Below, one piece after another: positions 5,802-5,877 of a stretch of DNA of 5,877 nucleotides (its first letter is position 1; each line of letters opens with the position of its first letter). The translations under genes were made by a program, and so were the position numbers. The stretch is from Candidatus Neomicrothrix sp. UBA2517 (GTDB lineage: Bacteria > Actinomycetota > Acidimicrobiia > Acidimicrobiales > UBA8592). The stretch is taken from NCBI GenBank assembly GCA_002341185.1, contig DDNP01000016.1, positions 735 to 6,611 on the forward strand, in the 5' to 3' direction. A model generated the notes under the pieces. It was not told where the DNA came from. It searched no databases and saw only the letters and a program-made list of their open reading frames with translations.

Positions 5802-5877
5802 TAAAATTGTTACGCCGCTTATTCCTGGAGCACCGTAAACATGTGTGTATGCCACTTTAGGGTCATTGGGTACTTGT
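5793..5877 (-). CDS. C-terminal tail of a convergent gene, possibly a thiolase (start beyond window)
   Basis: On the minus strand one frame is open from the right edge to a TAA at 5795-5793, encoding 27 residues that include VPNDPKVAYTHVYGAPG and end in VTILSK. The alternation of a short strand (KVAYTHVYG), a Gly-Pro turn and a final hydrophobic strand (GVTILS) resembles the very C-terminus of thiolases and SCP2-thiolase-like proteins. The two other minus-strand frames close within the same stretch and give no protein-like tail. Too little is visible for a firm family call. If right, the gene is convergent with the split-barrel gene, 157 bp away. Confidence 0.4.
   Translation of the reverse strand, partial: QVPNDPKVAYTHVYGAPGISGVTILSK

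Noticed and set aside
1..5877. Mobile element, CRISPR array, tRNA or toxin-antitoxin content
   Set aside because: I saw no transposase or integrase motifs, regularly spaced repeats, tRNA-like folds or small paired genes; all longer frames are explained by the metabolic genes listed.

Overview
The window is a compact bacterial accessory-metabolism locus with moderate base composition (mid-40s percent GC by eye). It holds six substantially complete genes and the tail of a seventh, most of them with clear AAGGAG-type ribosome binding sites. Two different luciferase-like (LLM) flavin/F420 oxidoreductases, a thiolase-like protein of the TLP1 type and a small split-barrel FMN/F420 protein together suggest an F420-using lineage. 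The best guess is an uncultivated, perhaps marine, actinobacterium (Acidimicrobiia-like) or a Chloroflexota group rich in LLM enzymes, such as SAR202. The families are mycobacterial in flavour, but the base composition is far below that of mycobacteria. This placement is inference from gene content only.

Layout. Bases 1-2497 form a minus-strand operon read right to left: a SnoaL/NTF2-fold protein (GTG start), an LLM oxidoreductase of the MSMEG_2256 type (ATGA overlap with the SnoaL gene), and after 8 bp an APH/ecdysteroid-kinase-like phosphotransferase cut by the left edge. A 127-bp divergent control region (2498-2624) carries three copies of a TTGATAKT box and a plausible promoter. On the plus strand follow an Rv3520c-type LLM oxidoreductase, immediately (TAAATG) a TLP1-type thiolase-like protein, and 80 bp later a pyridoxamine-phosphate-oxidase-like protein. 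The right end (5636-5877) has two small hairpins and what looks like the last 27 codons of a convergent minus-strand gene, possibly another thiolase.

How the genes may work together. Both LLM proteins probably carry out hydride-transfer redox steps on a hydrophobic or CoA-linked substrate. The SnoaL protein could isomerise, dehydrate or bind an intermediate. The kinase could phosphorylate a hydroxylated small molecule. The TLP1 protein resembles SCP2-thiolases but lacks the canonical catalytic Cys/His/Cys, so it is more likely a CoA-ester binding or atypical lyase partner than a true thiolase. In Mycobacterium tuberculosis, Rv3520c lies next to the ltp3/ltp4 thiolase-like genes of the cholesterol catabolism region. 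Steroid- or isoprenoid-like side-chain degradation is therefore a reasonable, unproven hypothesis.
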